Positions 26,618 to 35,656 are shown, numbered from the stretch's first letter. The stretch: 64,000 nt of DNA from an uncultured Maribacter sp. (GCA_947493885.1 CANLTE010000002.1:558001-622000), one strand, 5' to 3'. The notes: generated from the letters alone by a model not told the origin. Numbers and translations: made by a program.

Positions 26618-28376
26618 CGATTCTGGAAAAGCTTTTGATACGGGTCTTTTTAAGCGCCTAATGGCATATACAAAACCTTACAAAATAACATTTTATGGTG
26701 TTGCGTTGGCTGCCATATTATTGTCATGTTTTGCAGTAGCCACTCCCTTGTTGGTTAGAACAATTATAGATGATGCCTTGCCTAATGGAGATGAAAACCT
26801 GTTACTATATTTGGTTGTAGGTTTGGTTTCTGTACTGTTTGCGCAAGTAATTAGTCAGTTGTGTTTTAATTATTATGCCAATTGGCTTGGAGAATCCGTA
26901 ATACGTGATGTTCGTATCAGACTTTTTAAGCATATGCTTGGGTTTAGAATGAAGTATTTTGATAATTCTTCTCTTGGAGTATTAGTAACCCGTGCAGTAG
27001 CTGATATGCAACGTATTGGTGAAATTTTTAGTCAAGGTTTTTTTGTAATTGTAGCCGATTTGTTAAAAATGGCAATAGCGGCCATAGTAATGCTAATAAT
27101 TAATTGGAAATTGGCTTTAATTGTTTTTGCGGTACTTCCTTTAATATTATATGCTACTCGGCTTTTTCAAAAGGCCATGAAGGTAGCCTTTACTGAGGTT
27201 AGGGCAGAGGTGTCCAACTTAAATTCTTTTGTACAAGAGCGCCTTACAGGAATGAAAATTGTACAGTTGTTTACACGAGAAAAAATTGAAAGCGAAAAGT
27301 TTAGAGAAATTAACAGTAAACATAAAAAGGCTTGGTTAAAAACGGTTTGGTACAACTCTATTTTTTTTCCTATAGCGGAGATTGTAACTTCCATTACCAT
27401 AGGCCTCATTGTTTGGTACGGAGGTTTACAAAATGTATCCAATATTACTGATGAGGTTGCGGGTACAGTTTTTGCCTACATTATGTTAATTGAACTGCTT
27501 TTTAGACCATTACGTCAAATAGCGGATAAATTTAATACGCTGCAAATGGGAATGGTGGCAGCGAATAGAGTTTTTAAAATTCTGGACACTACTAGTAATA
27601 TTAAGGATGATGGCGTAATTGAAAAAAGTGATGTTAAGGGAGACATTACTTTTGATAATGTTCATTTTGGTTATTTAGAAAATGAAGAGGTTTTGCATGG
27701 TATTTCGTTTGATGTAAAGGCTGGAGAAACCATTGCTATTGTAGGAGCCACAGGTGCCGGAAAATCCACCATTATTAATTTGTTAAGTCGTTTTTATGAA
27801 ATAAATTCTGGACGCATTTTGGTTGACGGAGTTGATGCCAAAGAGTTTAAATTATCATCATTACGCTCCAATATAGCTGTGGTTTTGCAAGACGTATTTT
27901 TGTTTGCTGATACTATTGCTAATAATATTTCACTTCATGATGAATTGGTAACAAAGGAGCTTATAGTAAAAGCAGCAAAAGAAATTGGGGTGCATGAATT
28001 TATAAGTAGTCTTCCAAAGGAATATGATTATAATGTAAAAGAAAGAGGTTCTATGCTTTCCAGTGGTCAGCGACAATTAATTGCATTTTTAAGAGCCTAT
28101 GTAAGTAATCCTAGTATTTTAATTTTGGATGAAGCTACGTCATCCGTAGATACGTATTCCGAACAATTAATACAAAGAGCCACTAACAAAATTACTGAAG
28201 GACGAACATCAATAATTATTGCACACCGCTTAGCAACAATAAAAAAAGCTGATAAAATTATAGTGATGGACGCCGGTAAAATTGTTGAGGTTGGAAACCA
28301 TACTGAGTTACTTGATAAAAATGGTTATTACAGTACCCTGTATGAAGCTCAGTTTTTAGCGGATGAAGTTGCTTAG
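26610..28376 (+). CDS. MsbA-like ABC exporter (fused permease-ATPase)
   Basis: A 588-residue half-transporter: six transmembrane segments in residues 20-320 and a nucleotide-binding domain from about 345. It has Walker A GATGAGKST, Q-loop VVLQDVFLF, signature LSSGQRQ, Walker B ILILDEATSSVD and H-loop IIAHRLAT. It functions as a homodimer. The family includes the lipid A flippase MsbA and multidrug exporters; the ATG start overlaps truA by 8 bp. The substrate cannot be told from sequence. Confidence 0.92.
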   Translation: MDNDSGKAFDTGLFKRLMAYTKPYKITFYGVALAAILLSCFAVATPLLVRTIIDDALPNGDENLLLYLVVGLVSVLFAQVISQLCFNYYANWLGESVIRDVRIRLFKHMLGFRMKYFDNSSLGVLVTRAVADMQRIGEIFSQGFFVIVADLLKMAIAAIVMLIINWKLALIVFAVLPLILYATRLFQKAMKVAFTEVRAEVSNLNSFVQERLTGMKIVQLFTREKIESEKFREINSKHKKAWLKTVWYNSIFFPIAEIVTSITIGLIVWYGGLQNVSNITDEVAGTVFAYIMLIELLFRPLRQIADKFNTLQMGMVAANRVFKILDTTSNIKDDGVIEKSDVKGDITFDNVHFGYLENEEVLHGISFDVKAGETIAIVGATGAGKSTIINLLSRFYEINSGRILVDGVDAKEFKLSSLRSNIAVVLQDVFLFADTIANNISLHDELVTKELIVKAAKEIGVHEFISSLPKEYDYNVKERGSMLSSGQRQLIAFLRAYVSNPSILILDEATSSVDTYSEQLIQRATNKITEGRTSIIIAHRLATIKKADKIIVMDAGKIVEVGNHTELLDKNGYYSTLYEAQFLADEVA

Positions 28377-28391
28377 ACGAAGTTAAGTTGG

Positions 28392-29177
28392 TTAAGCTAG
28401 GTCTTCTTTAATTAATGACGAGAGTTCTTTAAAATCTTTATACAAAACAAACTCACCATTTTTTATATACGAAATTGTTCCAGTTTCTTCGCTTACAACA
28501 AGTGCTAAGGCATCAGTTTTTTCAGTTATTCCAACAGCAGCTCTATGTCTTAATCCAAAACGTAACGGAATGCTACGAGAATTGGAAACCGGTAGTATAA
28601 CCCTAGTTGCAACAATGTAATTATCTACAATAATTGCGGCGCCATCATGTAGTGGACTGTTTTTATAAAAAATACTTTCTAAAATAGGTTGTGTTATTTT
28701 AATATCCATTTGGTCTCCCGAAGACTTTATAAAATCAAGAGCAGTATTTCGTTCTATTACTATAAGTACGCCAGTTTTGGTTGTAGCCATTTTTTCACAA
28801 GCTTCAATTATAGCATCCACATTGGTTTCTGTAGCAATAGCTTCTTGTTTTAAAAATTTAAAATGCTTGCTAAACTTTTTTCTATTGGCCAGATTGGTAG
28901 ATCCAATCATTAAAAGAAATTTTCGAATTTCTTGTTGAAAAACAATAATCAGGGCGATAAGTCCTACTTGCATAAAAGCCCCAACCATACTACTAATCAT
29001 TTCCATGCCAAGTAGCTCTGTAAGTTTCCAAAAAGCCCAAACAATTACAATGCCTAAAAAAATATTAATAGCTACAGAGCCTCTAACAAGCTTATATATG
29101 TAATAGAGAAGAATGGCAACAAGAATAATATCTAAAATATCGGTAACCTTAAAGTCGAGAAAATTTAGAAAATCCAA
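28392..29177 (-). CDS. cdaA: Diadenylate cyclase CdaA
   Basis: CdaA makes cyclic di-AMP from two ATP. The 261-residue protein has three N-terminal transmembrane segments (about residues 10-85) and a DAC domain with the DGA motif (LHDGAAIIV) and the RHR motif (FGLRHRAAVG). It is a single-gene member without CdaR beside it. It follows folP on the minus strand after 56 bp, an arrangement seen in other Bacteroidota. Confidence 0.95.
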   Translation of the reverse strand: MDFLNFLDFKVTDILDIILVAILLYYIYKLVRGSVAINIFLGIVIVWAFWKLTELLGMEMISSMVGAFMQVGLIALIIVFQQEIRKFLLMIGSTNLANRKKFSKHFKFLKQEAIATETNVDAIIEACEKMATTKTGVLIVIERNTALDFIKSSGDQMDIKITQPILESIFYKNSPLHDGAAIIVDNYIVATRVILPVSNSRSIPLRFGLRHRAAVGITEKTDALALVVSEETGTISYIKNGEFVLYKDFKELSSLIKEDLA

Positions 29178-29233
29178 TACTTGTTGTTTTTTGTAAAATT
29201 AGCAAAAATAGCTGAACGAAATATTGTTGTTTT

Positions 29234-30058
29234 TTATTGTTGTAATTGTCTAACCAAATTAACACACTCCATAGCCTCTTTTACATCATGCACGCGTAAA
29301 ATTTTAGCACCGTTATTAAGGGCTATCATGTTTAGCGCGGTGGTTCCGTTTAAGGCATTTTGAGAATTGGTTTTAAGTAGTTTATAAATCATAGATTTTC
29401 TGCTTAACCCAGCAAGTATGGGAAGATCTATAATTTTTAATGTTTCCATGTTGTTTAATAACGTATAGTTCTGCTCTAGAGTTTTTGAAAACCCAAAACC
29501 AGGGTCAATAATAATATCATTAATACCATGCGCTCGCGCAACTTCAATTCGTTCAGAAAAATAATAGGTAATGTCGACTAGTAGATTTTTATAACTAGTA
29601 TGTTGTGTCATATTCTGTGGAGTACCTTTCATATGCATCATTATATATGGCACTTTAAGGCTGCCAACAGTTTGTAGCATATTGTTATCCATTAGTCCCG
29701 CCGAAATATCATTAATAATTGAGGCACCTGTTGCAATACAAGCTTTCGCTACATTACTCCTAAAGGTGTCAATGGATAAATTGATATTAGGAAAATTTGT
29801 AGTCAATAATTCTACTATAGGTAAAATACGTTTCATTTCTTCAGCTTCGGAAACATGGTCTGCACCAGGACGAGAGCTGTATGCACCAACATCAATAAAA
29901 GTAGCGCCATCAATCAACATTTTTTCTACATGAGATAAAATTTCTTTTTCATTTTTATACATTCCACCATCAAAAAAAGAGTCCGGAGTAGTATTTAAAA
30001 TCCCCATTACTTTTGGGTTTGATAAGTCAATAAGTTCTCCTTTACAATTAATAGTCAT
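29234..30058 (-). CDS. folP: Dihydropteroate synthase
   Basis: FolP joins p-aminobenzoate to dihydropterin pyrophosphate in folate synthesis, the target of sulfonamides. I start at the ATG at 30058 (MTINCKGELIDLSNPKVMGI), which leaves 274 residues; a frame six codons longer exists. TIM-barrel motifs visible are GILNTTPDSFFDGG, IDVGAYSSRPGA, NDISAG, MMHMKGTPQNM, DPGFGFSKT, GLSRKSM and RVHDV. It is upstream of cdaA and divergent from the DUF1599 gene. Confidence 0.96.
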   Translation of the reverse strand: MTINCKGELIDLSNPKVMGILNTTPDSFFDGGMYKNEKEILSHVEKMLIDGATFIDVGAYSSRPGADHVSEAEEMKRILPIVELLTTNFPNINLSIDTFRSNVAKACIATGASIINDISAGLMDNNMLQTVGSLKVPYIMMHMKGTPQNMTQHTSYKNLLVDITYYFSERIEVARAHGINDIIIDPGFGFSKTLEQNYTLLNNMETLKIIDLPILAGLSRKSMIYKLLKTNSQNALNGTTALNMIALNNGAKILRVHDVKEAMECVNLVRQLQQ

Positions 30059-30162
30059 GGTGAAAAAATAAAACAATTTACGGCGGCAAACTAATGTTTA
30101 AACCTCTAATGTTGATGGTTTCAAAATTTTAGGCGAAATTTACGGAAATTAGAAAGAAATTC

Positions 30163-30705
30163 ATGCAGCATACTTCTGAGCAATACGATGCGGTCATTAA
30201 ATTTTGTCGTGATTTATATCAAAAAAAGATGAAAGACTATGGCAGTGCATGGCGTATTTTAAGACTCCCATCATTAACTGATCAAATATTTATAAAAGCC
30301 CAACGCATTAGAAGTTTACAAGAAAATGTGATTCGTAAAGTAGATGAGGGCGAACGATCAGAGTTTATAGGTATAATAAACTATTCTGTAATGGCTTTAA
30401 TTCAGTTAGAAAAAGGTGTAGTTGAGCAGCCAGATTTAAGTGAAGAAGAGGCTCTGTTATTGTATAATAAACATATTACAGAGACTAAAACTTTAATGGA
30501 AAATAAAAATCATGATTATGGTGAAGCTTGGCGAGATATGCGAATTAGTTCACTAACCGATTTAATTCTTCAAAAATTATTAAGAGTTAAGCAAATTGAG
30601 GACAACAAAGGGAAAACTTTGGTGAGTGAAGGAATTGATGCTAATTATCAAGACATGATAAATTATGCAGTTTTTGCCTTAATACATATGAGTGAGAATG
30701 AATAA
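30163..30705 (+). CDS. DUF1599 protein with two internal repeats
   Basis: The 180-residue product consists of two copies of a helical unit: residues about 8-88 and 101-180 align with each other, sharing KKMKDYGSAWRILRLPSLTD in the first and KNHDYGEAWRDMRISSLTD in the second, each followed by an INYAVFAL-like helix. DUF1599 is also called a nucleotide-modification-associated domain and may be related to all-alpha NTP pyrophosphatases, but activity is unproven. It starts the rightward run DUF1599-BT_3928-tpiA-prmA-clpS, with 14 bp to the next gene. Confidence 0.85.
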   Translation: MQHTSEQYDAVIKFCRDLYQKKMKDYGSAWRILRLPSLTDQIFIKAQRIRSLQENVIRKVDEGERSEFIGIINYSVMALIQLEKGVVEQPDLSEEEALLLYNKHITETKTLMENKNHDYGEAWRDMRISSLTDLILQKLLRVKQIEDNKGKTLVSEGIDANYQDMINYAVFALIHMSENE

Positions 30706-30719
30706 TTAATGGGTTATTA

Positions 30720-31817
30720 ATGAAATACATTGTTGGATTTAGTAGAATAATTGTAGGCATATTATTTATTATAAGCGGTTATATAAAGCTTAATGACCCA
30801 GTAGGTTTTTCATTTAAACTAGAAGAATATTTTAGCGAAAGTGTTTTAAACTTACCTTTTTTGGTTCCGTTTGCTTTATGGATTTCTCTCTTGGTGGTGA
30901 TTTTAGAAGTGATTTTGGGAGTAATGCTGCTTTTGGGCTTTATGCGAAAAATTACTTTATGGAGTTTGTTAGGCATGATAATATTTTTCACCTTTTTAAC
31001 TTTTTATTCAGCCTATTTTAATAAAGTAACAGATTGTGGATGCTTTGGGGATGCTGTTAAGTTAACACCATGGGAAAGCTTTACCAAAGATATTATTCTT
31101 CTAGTGTTAATTTTAGTACTCATTAAAGGTAAAAATTACATTACACCGTTTTTAAGAACTTATACTAATAAAGTAATTATGGCTATTGCCTTAATTACCT
31201 GTGTTAGTTATGCTTATTATGTATTGAATCATTTACCGGTAATAGATTTTAGACCCTATAAAATTGGGGCAAATATTCAAGATGGCATGAGTGTTCCAGA
31301 AGGCGCACCTAAGGCTATTTTTGAGTATGCTTGGAAATTTAATGTTAATGGCGAAGAAAAAATAATAGTTACTAATGGTGACTATCCTCAAGTAAATGGA
31401 GAATTTATTGGAGTAGACACTAAAGAGATTCAGGAGGGCTATGAGCCTCCAATTCATGATTTTACCGTAGAACAAAATGGAGAAGACCTAGCCTTAACCA
31501 TTTTACAGGAACCTAAATTGGTTATGGTTGTAGCTTATGATTTAAGAAAAACCAATAATCTAGCTTTTCAAGAGGTTAAAACCGTCACAGATGAGGCTAC
31601 CGCAAATGGGTATAAAGTTATTGGTATGTCAGCTTCAAATGAAGACCAAACTTTAAAGTTAATCAAGGATAATTCACTTGGGTTTGAGTTTTATTATACT
31701 GATGAAACTACTTTGAAAACTATAGTACGTTCTAATCCAGGAATATTAGTTTTAGAAAAAGGTACCATAAAACAAAAAGCACATTTCAACGATATTAATG
31801 CACTAACCTTTGAATAA
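30720..31817 (+). CDS. BT_3928/DoxX-like membrane protein
   Basis: A 365-residue protein with a four-helix DoxX/MauE-like membrane domain in residues 1-140 (SGYIKLNDPVGFSFKLEEYF is characteristic), a conserved TDCGCFGDAV motif with a cysteine pair near 103-106, and a hydrophobic anchor around 155 followed by a soluble region of about 200 residues. The cysteines suggest a redox role coupled to quinone, as proposed for MauE-type domains, but the reaction is not known. Gene order DUF1599, this gene, tpiA is widely kept in Bacteroidota. Confidence 0.85.
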   Translation: MKYIVGFSRIIVGILFIISGYIKLNDPVGFSFKLEEYFSESVLNLPFLVPFALWISLLVVILEVILGVMLLLGFMRKITLWSLLGMIIFFTFLTFYSAYFNKVTDCGCFGDAVKLTPWESFTKDIILLVLILVLIKGKNYITPFLRTYTNKVIMAIALITCVSYAYYVLNHLPVIDFRPYKIGANIQDGMSVPEGAPKAIFEYAWKFNVNGEEKIIVTNGDYPQVNGEFIGVDTKEIQEGYEPPIHDFTVEQNGEDLALTILQEPKLVMVVAYDLRKTNNLAFQEVKTVTDEATANGYKVIGMSASNEDQTLKLIKDNSLGFEFYYTDETTLKTIVRSNPGILVLEKGTIKQKAHFNDINALTFE

Positions 31818-31858
31818 CGAATAAAAATAAATAGAAAAATAATTTAGCACATAATAAA

Positions 31859-32608
31859 ATGAGAAGTAAAATAGTAGCAGGAAACTGGAAAATGAATAAA
31901 AATTTAGCGGAAACAAAGGCTTTAATTGCAGACTTGGTAGCTAAATTACCAGAAACAAATGCTGAGGTGATGGTTGCTCCAACATTTGTGAATTTAACAA
32001 ACGCTGTTGAGGGTGTAAAATTTTCAAAAATAGAAGTACTTGCGCAAAATATGCATTTTGCAGAAAGTGGAGCTTACACAGGAGAAATTTCGGCAGATAT
32101 GCTCATAAATATTGGTATTAATACCGTTATTTTAGGGCATTCAGAAAGGAGAGCTTATTTTGGTGAAACCGATGAAATTTTAGCTAAAAAAGTAAAAACT
32201 GCTTTGGATAAAAACTTACGTGTAATGTTTTGCTTTGGTGAAGAATTGGAAGACCGTAAATCAGGAAATCACTTTAGTTTAGTGGAAAGTCAATTAAAAA
32301 ATGCTCTTTTTTCGCTTCCAGAAAGTGCTTGGAGTAGCATAGTTTTGGCTTATGAGCCAGTTTGGGCTATTGGAACTGGAGAAACTGCATCACCTGAACA
32401 AGCACAAGAAATGCATGCTTTTATTCGTAAAACAATTGCTAATGCATATAATGCAGAAATTGCGGATAATGTATCTATTCTTTATGGAGGAAGTGTTAAG
32501 CCTGCAAACGCTAAAGAAATCTTCTCAAAAGAGGATGTTGATGGAGGTTTAATTGGTGGAGCTGCTTTAGCTGCTGATGATTTTGTTGCCATCATAAACG
32601 GAATTTAA
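31859..32608 (+). CDS. tpiA: Triosephosphate isomerase
   Basis: TpiA interconverts dihydroxyacetone phosphate and glyceraldehyde-3-phosphate. The 249-residue TIM barrel carries the active-site K11 (AGNWKMNKN), H94 (LGHSERRAYFGE) and E166 (LAYEPVWAIGTG), and the phosphate-binding YGGSVKP and GLIGGAAL loops. Normal length. It is 41 bp after BT_3928, and followed by a long inverted repeat before prmA. Confidence 0.97.
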   Translation: MRSKIVAGNWKMNKNLAETKALIADLVAKLPETNAEVMVAPTFVNLTNAVEGVKFSKIEVLAQNMHFAESGAYTGEISADMLINIGINTVILGHSERRAYFGETDEILAKKVKTALDKNLRVMFCFGEELEDRKSGNHFSLVESQLKNALFSLPESAWSSIVLAYEPVWAIGTGETASPEQAQEMHAFIRKTIANAYNAEIADNVSILYGGSVKPANAKEIFSKEDVDGGLIGGAALAADDFVAIINGI

Positions 32609-32682
32609 ATTAGTATTCCAGTATATTAGGAATGAATTTCTGGTTCATTTTATCTAAAACTAGGAATTCTAAATTTTAAGAA

Positions 32683-32727
32683 ATACCTCTATAATCTTGA
32701 GCAGTTAAATCAAGATTATAGAGGTAT
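32683..32727. repeat. 18-bp perfect inverted repeat upstream of prmA
   Basis: The arms at 32683-32700 and 32710-32727 are perfectly complementary over 18 bp (core CCTCTATAATCTTGA) with a 9-nt loop. The right arm overlaps the first bases of a TATATTTG -7 box. It could be the tpiA terminator, an operator for prmA, or both. There is no proper T tract after it, which weakens the pure terminator reading. Confidence 0.85.
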
Positions 32728-32732
32728 ATTTG
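32725..32732 (+). promoter_or_regulatory. -7 box for prmA-clpS
   Basis: TATATTTG matches TAnnTTTG, 34 bp upstream of the prmA ATG. The nearest upstream TTG (32697-32699) is 25 bp away, longer than the usual 18-21, and lies inside the loop-proximal end of the left arm of the inverted repeat. Confidence 0.5.
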
Positions 32733-32766
32733 CATTCTCTCGAATTTTAATTCGAAACAGAACTAT

Positions 32767-33603
32767 ATGGCAGACATTATTTATTTAGAATACACCTTTA
32801 AAATAAACCCGCTTCAACCTGCGTCAGATGTTTTAATTGCGGAATTGGGCGAAATAGGTTTTGAAAGTTTTGTGGAAACTAAAGAAGGCATTCAAGCATA
32901 TATTCTTAAAGATGAATGGTCAGAAGAGCGACTGTCCGAAGTTCAGGTATTTGGTTTTCCCAATGTTAAAATAGAATATACTAGCAAAGAAATTCCTCAA
33001 GAAAACTGGAATGCAACCTGGGAAGAAAATTTCACACCTATATTAGTTGATGATACTTGTGTTGTAAGGGCACCTTTTCATGACGATCCAAAAGTTGAGT
33101 ATGACATTGTTATAGAGCCTAAAATGAGCTTTGGAACGGGGCATCACGAAACAACCTATATGATGTTAAAGCATATATTAGAACACGATTTTGCTCAAAA
33201 GTCGGTTTTAGACATGGGTAGTGGTACTGGAGTACTGGCCATTTTAACAGGAATGAAGGGGGCAACTAAAATTGATGCAATAGATATTGATAATTGGTGT
33301 TATTTAAATGCTAAAGAGAATATTGAACGAAATAATGTAAAAAATATATCGGTTTTTGAAGGAGACTCTAGCTTGTTAACAAATCAAAAGTATGATGTTA
33401 TTATTGCTAATATCAACCGTAATATATTATTAGCTGATATTCCTACCTATGCAAAATGTTTGCAGAAAGGTGGTTTTTTATTTTTAAGTGGATTTTATAC
33501 CCAGGATCTTGAAATTATTACATCAAAATGCAATGAAGTAGGTCTTAAATTTGAAAAAAATAAAGAAAAAAATAATTGGGTTTCGGCAAAATATGTAAAT
33601 TAG
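32767..33603 (+). CDS. prmA: Ribosomal protein L11 methyltransferase
   Basis: PrmA methylates L11 using S-adenosylmethionine. The 278-residue protein has a short N-terminal substrate-binding domain, the linker motif EPKMSFGTGHHETT, the SAM-binding motif LDMGSGTGVLAI and the NINRNILL segment that replaces the common NPPY-like motif in PrmA. It is followed by clpS after 22 bp, presumably in one transcript. Confidence 0.94.
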   Translation: MADIIYLEYTFKINPLQPASDVLIAELGEIGFESFVETKEGIQAYILKDEWSEERLSEVQVFGFPNVKIEYTSKEIPQENWNATWEENFTPILVDDTCVVRAPFHDDPKVEYDIVIEPKMSFGTGHHETTYMMLKHILEHDFAQKSVLDMGSGTGVLAILTGMKGATKIDAIDIDNWCYLNAKENIERNNVKNISVFEGDSSLLTNQKYDVIIANINRNILLADIPTYAKCLQKGGFLFLSGFYTQDLEIITSKCNEVGLKFEKNKEKNNWVSAKYVN

Positions 33604-33625
33604 AACGAACTAAAACCCTAAAATT

Positions 33626-33901
33626 ATGAGTATAAGGGAAAAAGTTTCTGAAGAATATTTATTAGAAGAGGAAACAAAACAACTAAATGAAATAGTGCTT
33701 TTTAATGATGATGTAAATACGTTTGACCACGTTATAGACACATTAATAGCGGTTTGCGACCATACCCCAGAGCAGGCTGAGCAATGTTCTTTAATTGTAC
33801 ATTATAAAGGAAAGTGCACAGTGAAAACAGGTGAGTATGAGGATTTAAAACCACGATGTAGTTCACTATTAGATGCTGGCTTAAGTGCTGAAATTGTTTA
33901 A
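33626..33901 (+). CDS. clpS: Clp protease adaptor ClpS
   Basis: ClpS presents N-degron substrates to ClpA/ClpC. The 91-residue protein has the diagnostic core LFNDDVNTFDHVIDTL, CDHTPEQAEQCSLIVHYKGKC, and the C-terminal LLDAGLSAEIV helix. Its stop codon overlaps the stop of the convergent YeeE-type gene by 4 bp. Confidence 0.93.
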   Translation: MSIREKVSEEYLLEEETKQLNEIVLFNDDVNTFDHVIDTLIAVCDHTPEQAEQCSLIVHYKGKCTVKTGEYEDLKPRCSSLLDAGLSAEIV

Positions 33902-34311
33902 TGCGGTAATTTATTTTTTAAAATACCGTAAACATAGGTGCCTAAAAGCGCTGCTGCTATTACAATAAACATGCTAATTACTCCAGTTCCCACTAAAATA
34001 TACATTGGCCCTGGGCATGCTCCTGCTAAAGCCCATCCTAAACCAAAAATAGTACCTCCTAATATATAGTTGATAAAACCTTTGTTTTTGGCAGGCAGGC
34101 TAATTTGTAAACCGTTTATATTTTTTAGTTTCAACTTTTTGGAAAGTGTGGTAAAAGCTATACCGCTTAAAACAGCAGAACCAATTATACCGTACATGTG
34201 AAAAGATTGAAATTTAAACATCTCATAAATCCTGTACCACGATACCGCCTCAGATTTTACTAAAACAATCCCAAAGAATATCCCAACGAATAAATATTTT
34301 AGAAACTTCAT
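33898..34311 (-). CDS. YeeE/YedE-family half-transporter (second half)
   Basis: A 137-residue membrane protein with about four hydrophobic segments and the family cysteine motif in GWALAGACPGPMYILVG. In single-chain YeeE proteins, such as the thiosulfate importer, two such halves are fused; here this is the C-terminal half, 1 bp after its partner on the same strand. Import of a sulfur compound is the likely role by family resemblance. Confidence 0.82.
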   Translation of the reverse strand: MKFLKYLFVGIFFGIVLVKSEAVSWYRIYEMFKFQSFHMYGIIGSAVLSGIAFTTLSKKLKLKNINGLQISLPAKNKGFINYILGGTIFGLGWALAGACPGPMYILVGTGVISMFIVIAAALLGTYVYGILKNKLPH

Positions 34312-34312
34312 A

Positions 34313-34870
34313 TTAAAAAATTAAGGGTATTATAAAATGAGTCATTAACAATCCTCCAATAAAAAATCCAATTACCGCAATTAACGAAGGTAACTGTAAA
34401 TTGCTTAATCCAGTAATAGCATGACCAGAGGTGCAACCTCCAGCATAACGAGTTCCAAAACCAACTAAAAAGCCAGCAATTATTAGTATAGCAATGCCCT
34501 TTAACGTAGTTATATTTTCCCAGTTGTAAATCTCCGCAGGAACCAAAGAGGCACCAACATTTTTAAAACCTAGGACGTTTAAATCGGTAATGGTTTCTGG
34601 ATTTAAATCTATTTTGGCTCCAGAAGATAAATAATGGGTAGCAATAAAACCTCCAATTACGGCACCCACAACAACAACTAGATTCCAGCGTTGGGCTCGC
34701 CAATCAAAGTTAAAAAACTCGGCATGCTTTCCTGCGCCACCAATACTACATAATGTTCTAAGGTTAGATGACATGCCAAAGGTTTTACCAAAGAATACCA
34801 ATAATATCATTGTGATGGTAATTAATGGTCCAGATACATACCAAGGCCAAGGGTCTAGTAAAAAATTCAT
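34313..34870 (-). CDS. YeeE/YedE-family half-transporter (first half)
   Basis: The 185-residue product has about five hydrophobic segments and the signature GTRYAGGCTSGHAITGLSNL with its conserved cysteine. It pairs with the gene immediately downstream, which carries the second cysteine motif. Together they probably form a full YeeE/YedE channel for thiosulfate or a related sulfur anion; no rhodanese or sulfurtransferase gene is adjacent to confirm it. Confidence 0.84.
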   Translation of the reverse strand: MNFLLDPWPWYVSGPLITITMILLVFFGKTFGMSSNLRTLCSIGGAGKHAEFFNFDWRAQRWNLVVVVGAVIGGFIATHYLSSGAKIDLNPETITDLNVLGFKNVGASLVPAEIYNWENITTLKGIAILIIAGFLVGFGTRYAGGCTSGHAITGLSNLQLPSLIAVIGFFIGGLLMTHFIIPLIF

Positions 34871-34907
34871 ATCAAATACATTAGGTTAACGAATTAGTTA
34901 TTTTGTA

Positions 34908-34947
34908 AAATTTAAAAAGCTGCAATTAATTGCAGCTTTTTAAATTT
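34908..34947 (-). terminator. Terminator after the 73-residue gene
   Basis: A perfect 40-bp palindrome (central part AAAAAGCTGCAATT and its complement) with T-rich outer arms, 42 bp beyond the stop of the small leftward gene. It also insulates the YeeE pair, whose start is just beyond it. Because it is symmetric it may work on both strands. Confidence 0.85.
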
Positions 34948-34989
34948 ATATCATCTCAATATCATATTGAGTATGTAACGTACATCCTT

Positions 34990-35211
34990 TTATGTTAAAG
35001 GAGCACCTTTTAAACGTTTTTCAATTTTGCGTTTCTTTTCGGTGAGACGCTTCATTAAATCCATTAATTCTGAATCTTTTGTTTCTTTATAGATTTCGTT
35101 TATTTCTAATATTAATGCTTTAGCTTCTCTTGATGCTTCAACTCGGTCACTAGTACTCATGTTACTCATTTTTCTAGTCTCAAACTCGAGTGCTCGTTCA
35201 GTTAACTCCAT
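34990..35211 (-). CDS. Small charged helical protein, function unknown
   Basis: The 73-residue product is highly charged, with predicted helices rich in Glu, Lys and Arg (from SDRVEASREAKALILEINEI onward) and a C-terminal basic run (KKRKIEKRLKG), which suggests a coiled coil. It has its own well-formed promoter and terminator, which strongly supports a real gene. I recognise no family. Confidence 0.75.
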   Translation of the reverse strand: MELTERALEFETRKMSNMSTSDRVEASREAKALILEINEIYKETKDSELMDLMKRLTEKKRKIEKRLKGAPLT

Positions 35212-35225
35212 AAGTAAATTTTTGT

Positions 35226-35254
35226 CAAAGTTAAAAAATATAAGGACAATCCAA
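35226..35254 (-). promoter_or_regulatory. Promoter of the 73-residue gene
   Basis: On the minus strand: TTG (35254-35252), an 18-bp spacer, then TAACTTTG (35233-35226), matching TTG/TAnnTTTG. The -7 box lies 14 bp before the ATG, so the leader would be very short. Confidence 0.6.
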
Positions 35255-35609
35255 TATACAACTTATTGCAAGTATTTATAGTATAATTGGTTTTATTAAT
35301 AGTGTAAAAAATATTTTGATGTGTAAAATTAACATTAAATAATTGATAATTAGTTAATTATGGTATTTTGGAAGTATGTAAATATTTTGTATAACGCTAA
35401 TTTTAACAAAATCATGTTTTTTTCACATTTTAAGATTTTAAAACCTAATTGTTGTAGTTATGTAATTGATAGTCTTTTGTTTAAGAGCTTTTTGAGGCGG
35501 GTTAAAATTGTTAATACATTTTTATAAAAGACCCGAAATTTTAACAAATTTATATGATTTTTAAGATGGTAAATGGAATTAAAAGAGGGGGAATGCAACC
35601 TTTCAAAAT
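35255..35609. other. AT-rich intergenic stretch, no gene seen
   Basis: Between the small leftward gene and the sigma operon I find no coding frame, tRNA or strong hairpin. Only the promoter-like boxes listed separately flank it. It is unusually AT-rich, so accidental promoter-like sequences should be expected. Confidence 0.5.
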
Positions 35610-35617
35610 TATATTTG
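35610..35617 (+). promoter_or_regulatory. Candidate -7 box for the sigma-factor operon
   Basis: TATATTTG, 39 bp before the TTG start of the sigma gene. No TTG at -33 spacing is apparent, which could mean an alternative or self-dependent sigma promoter, but that is speculation. Confidence 0.4.
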
Positions 35618-35656
35618 TCTTTGATAGTAATAGGAGTAATTAGAAACCTAGATTAA

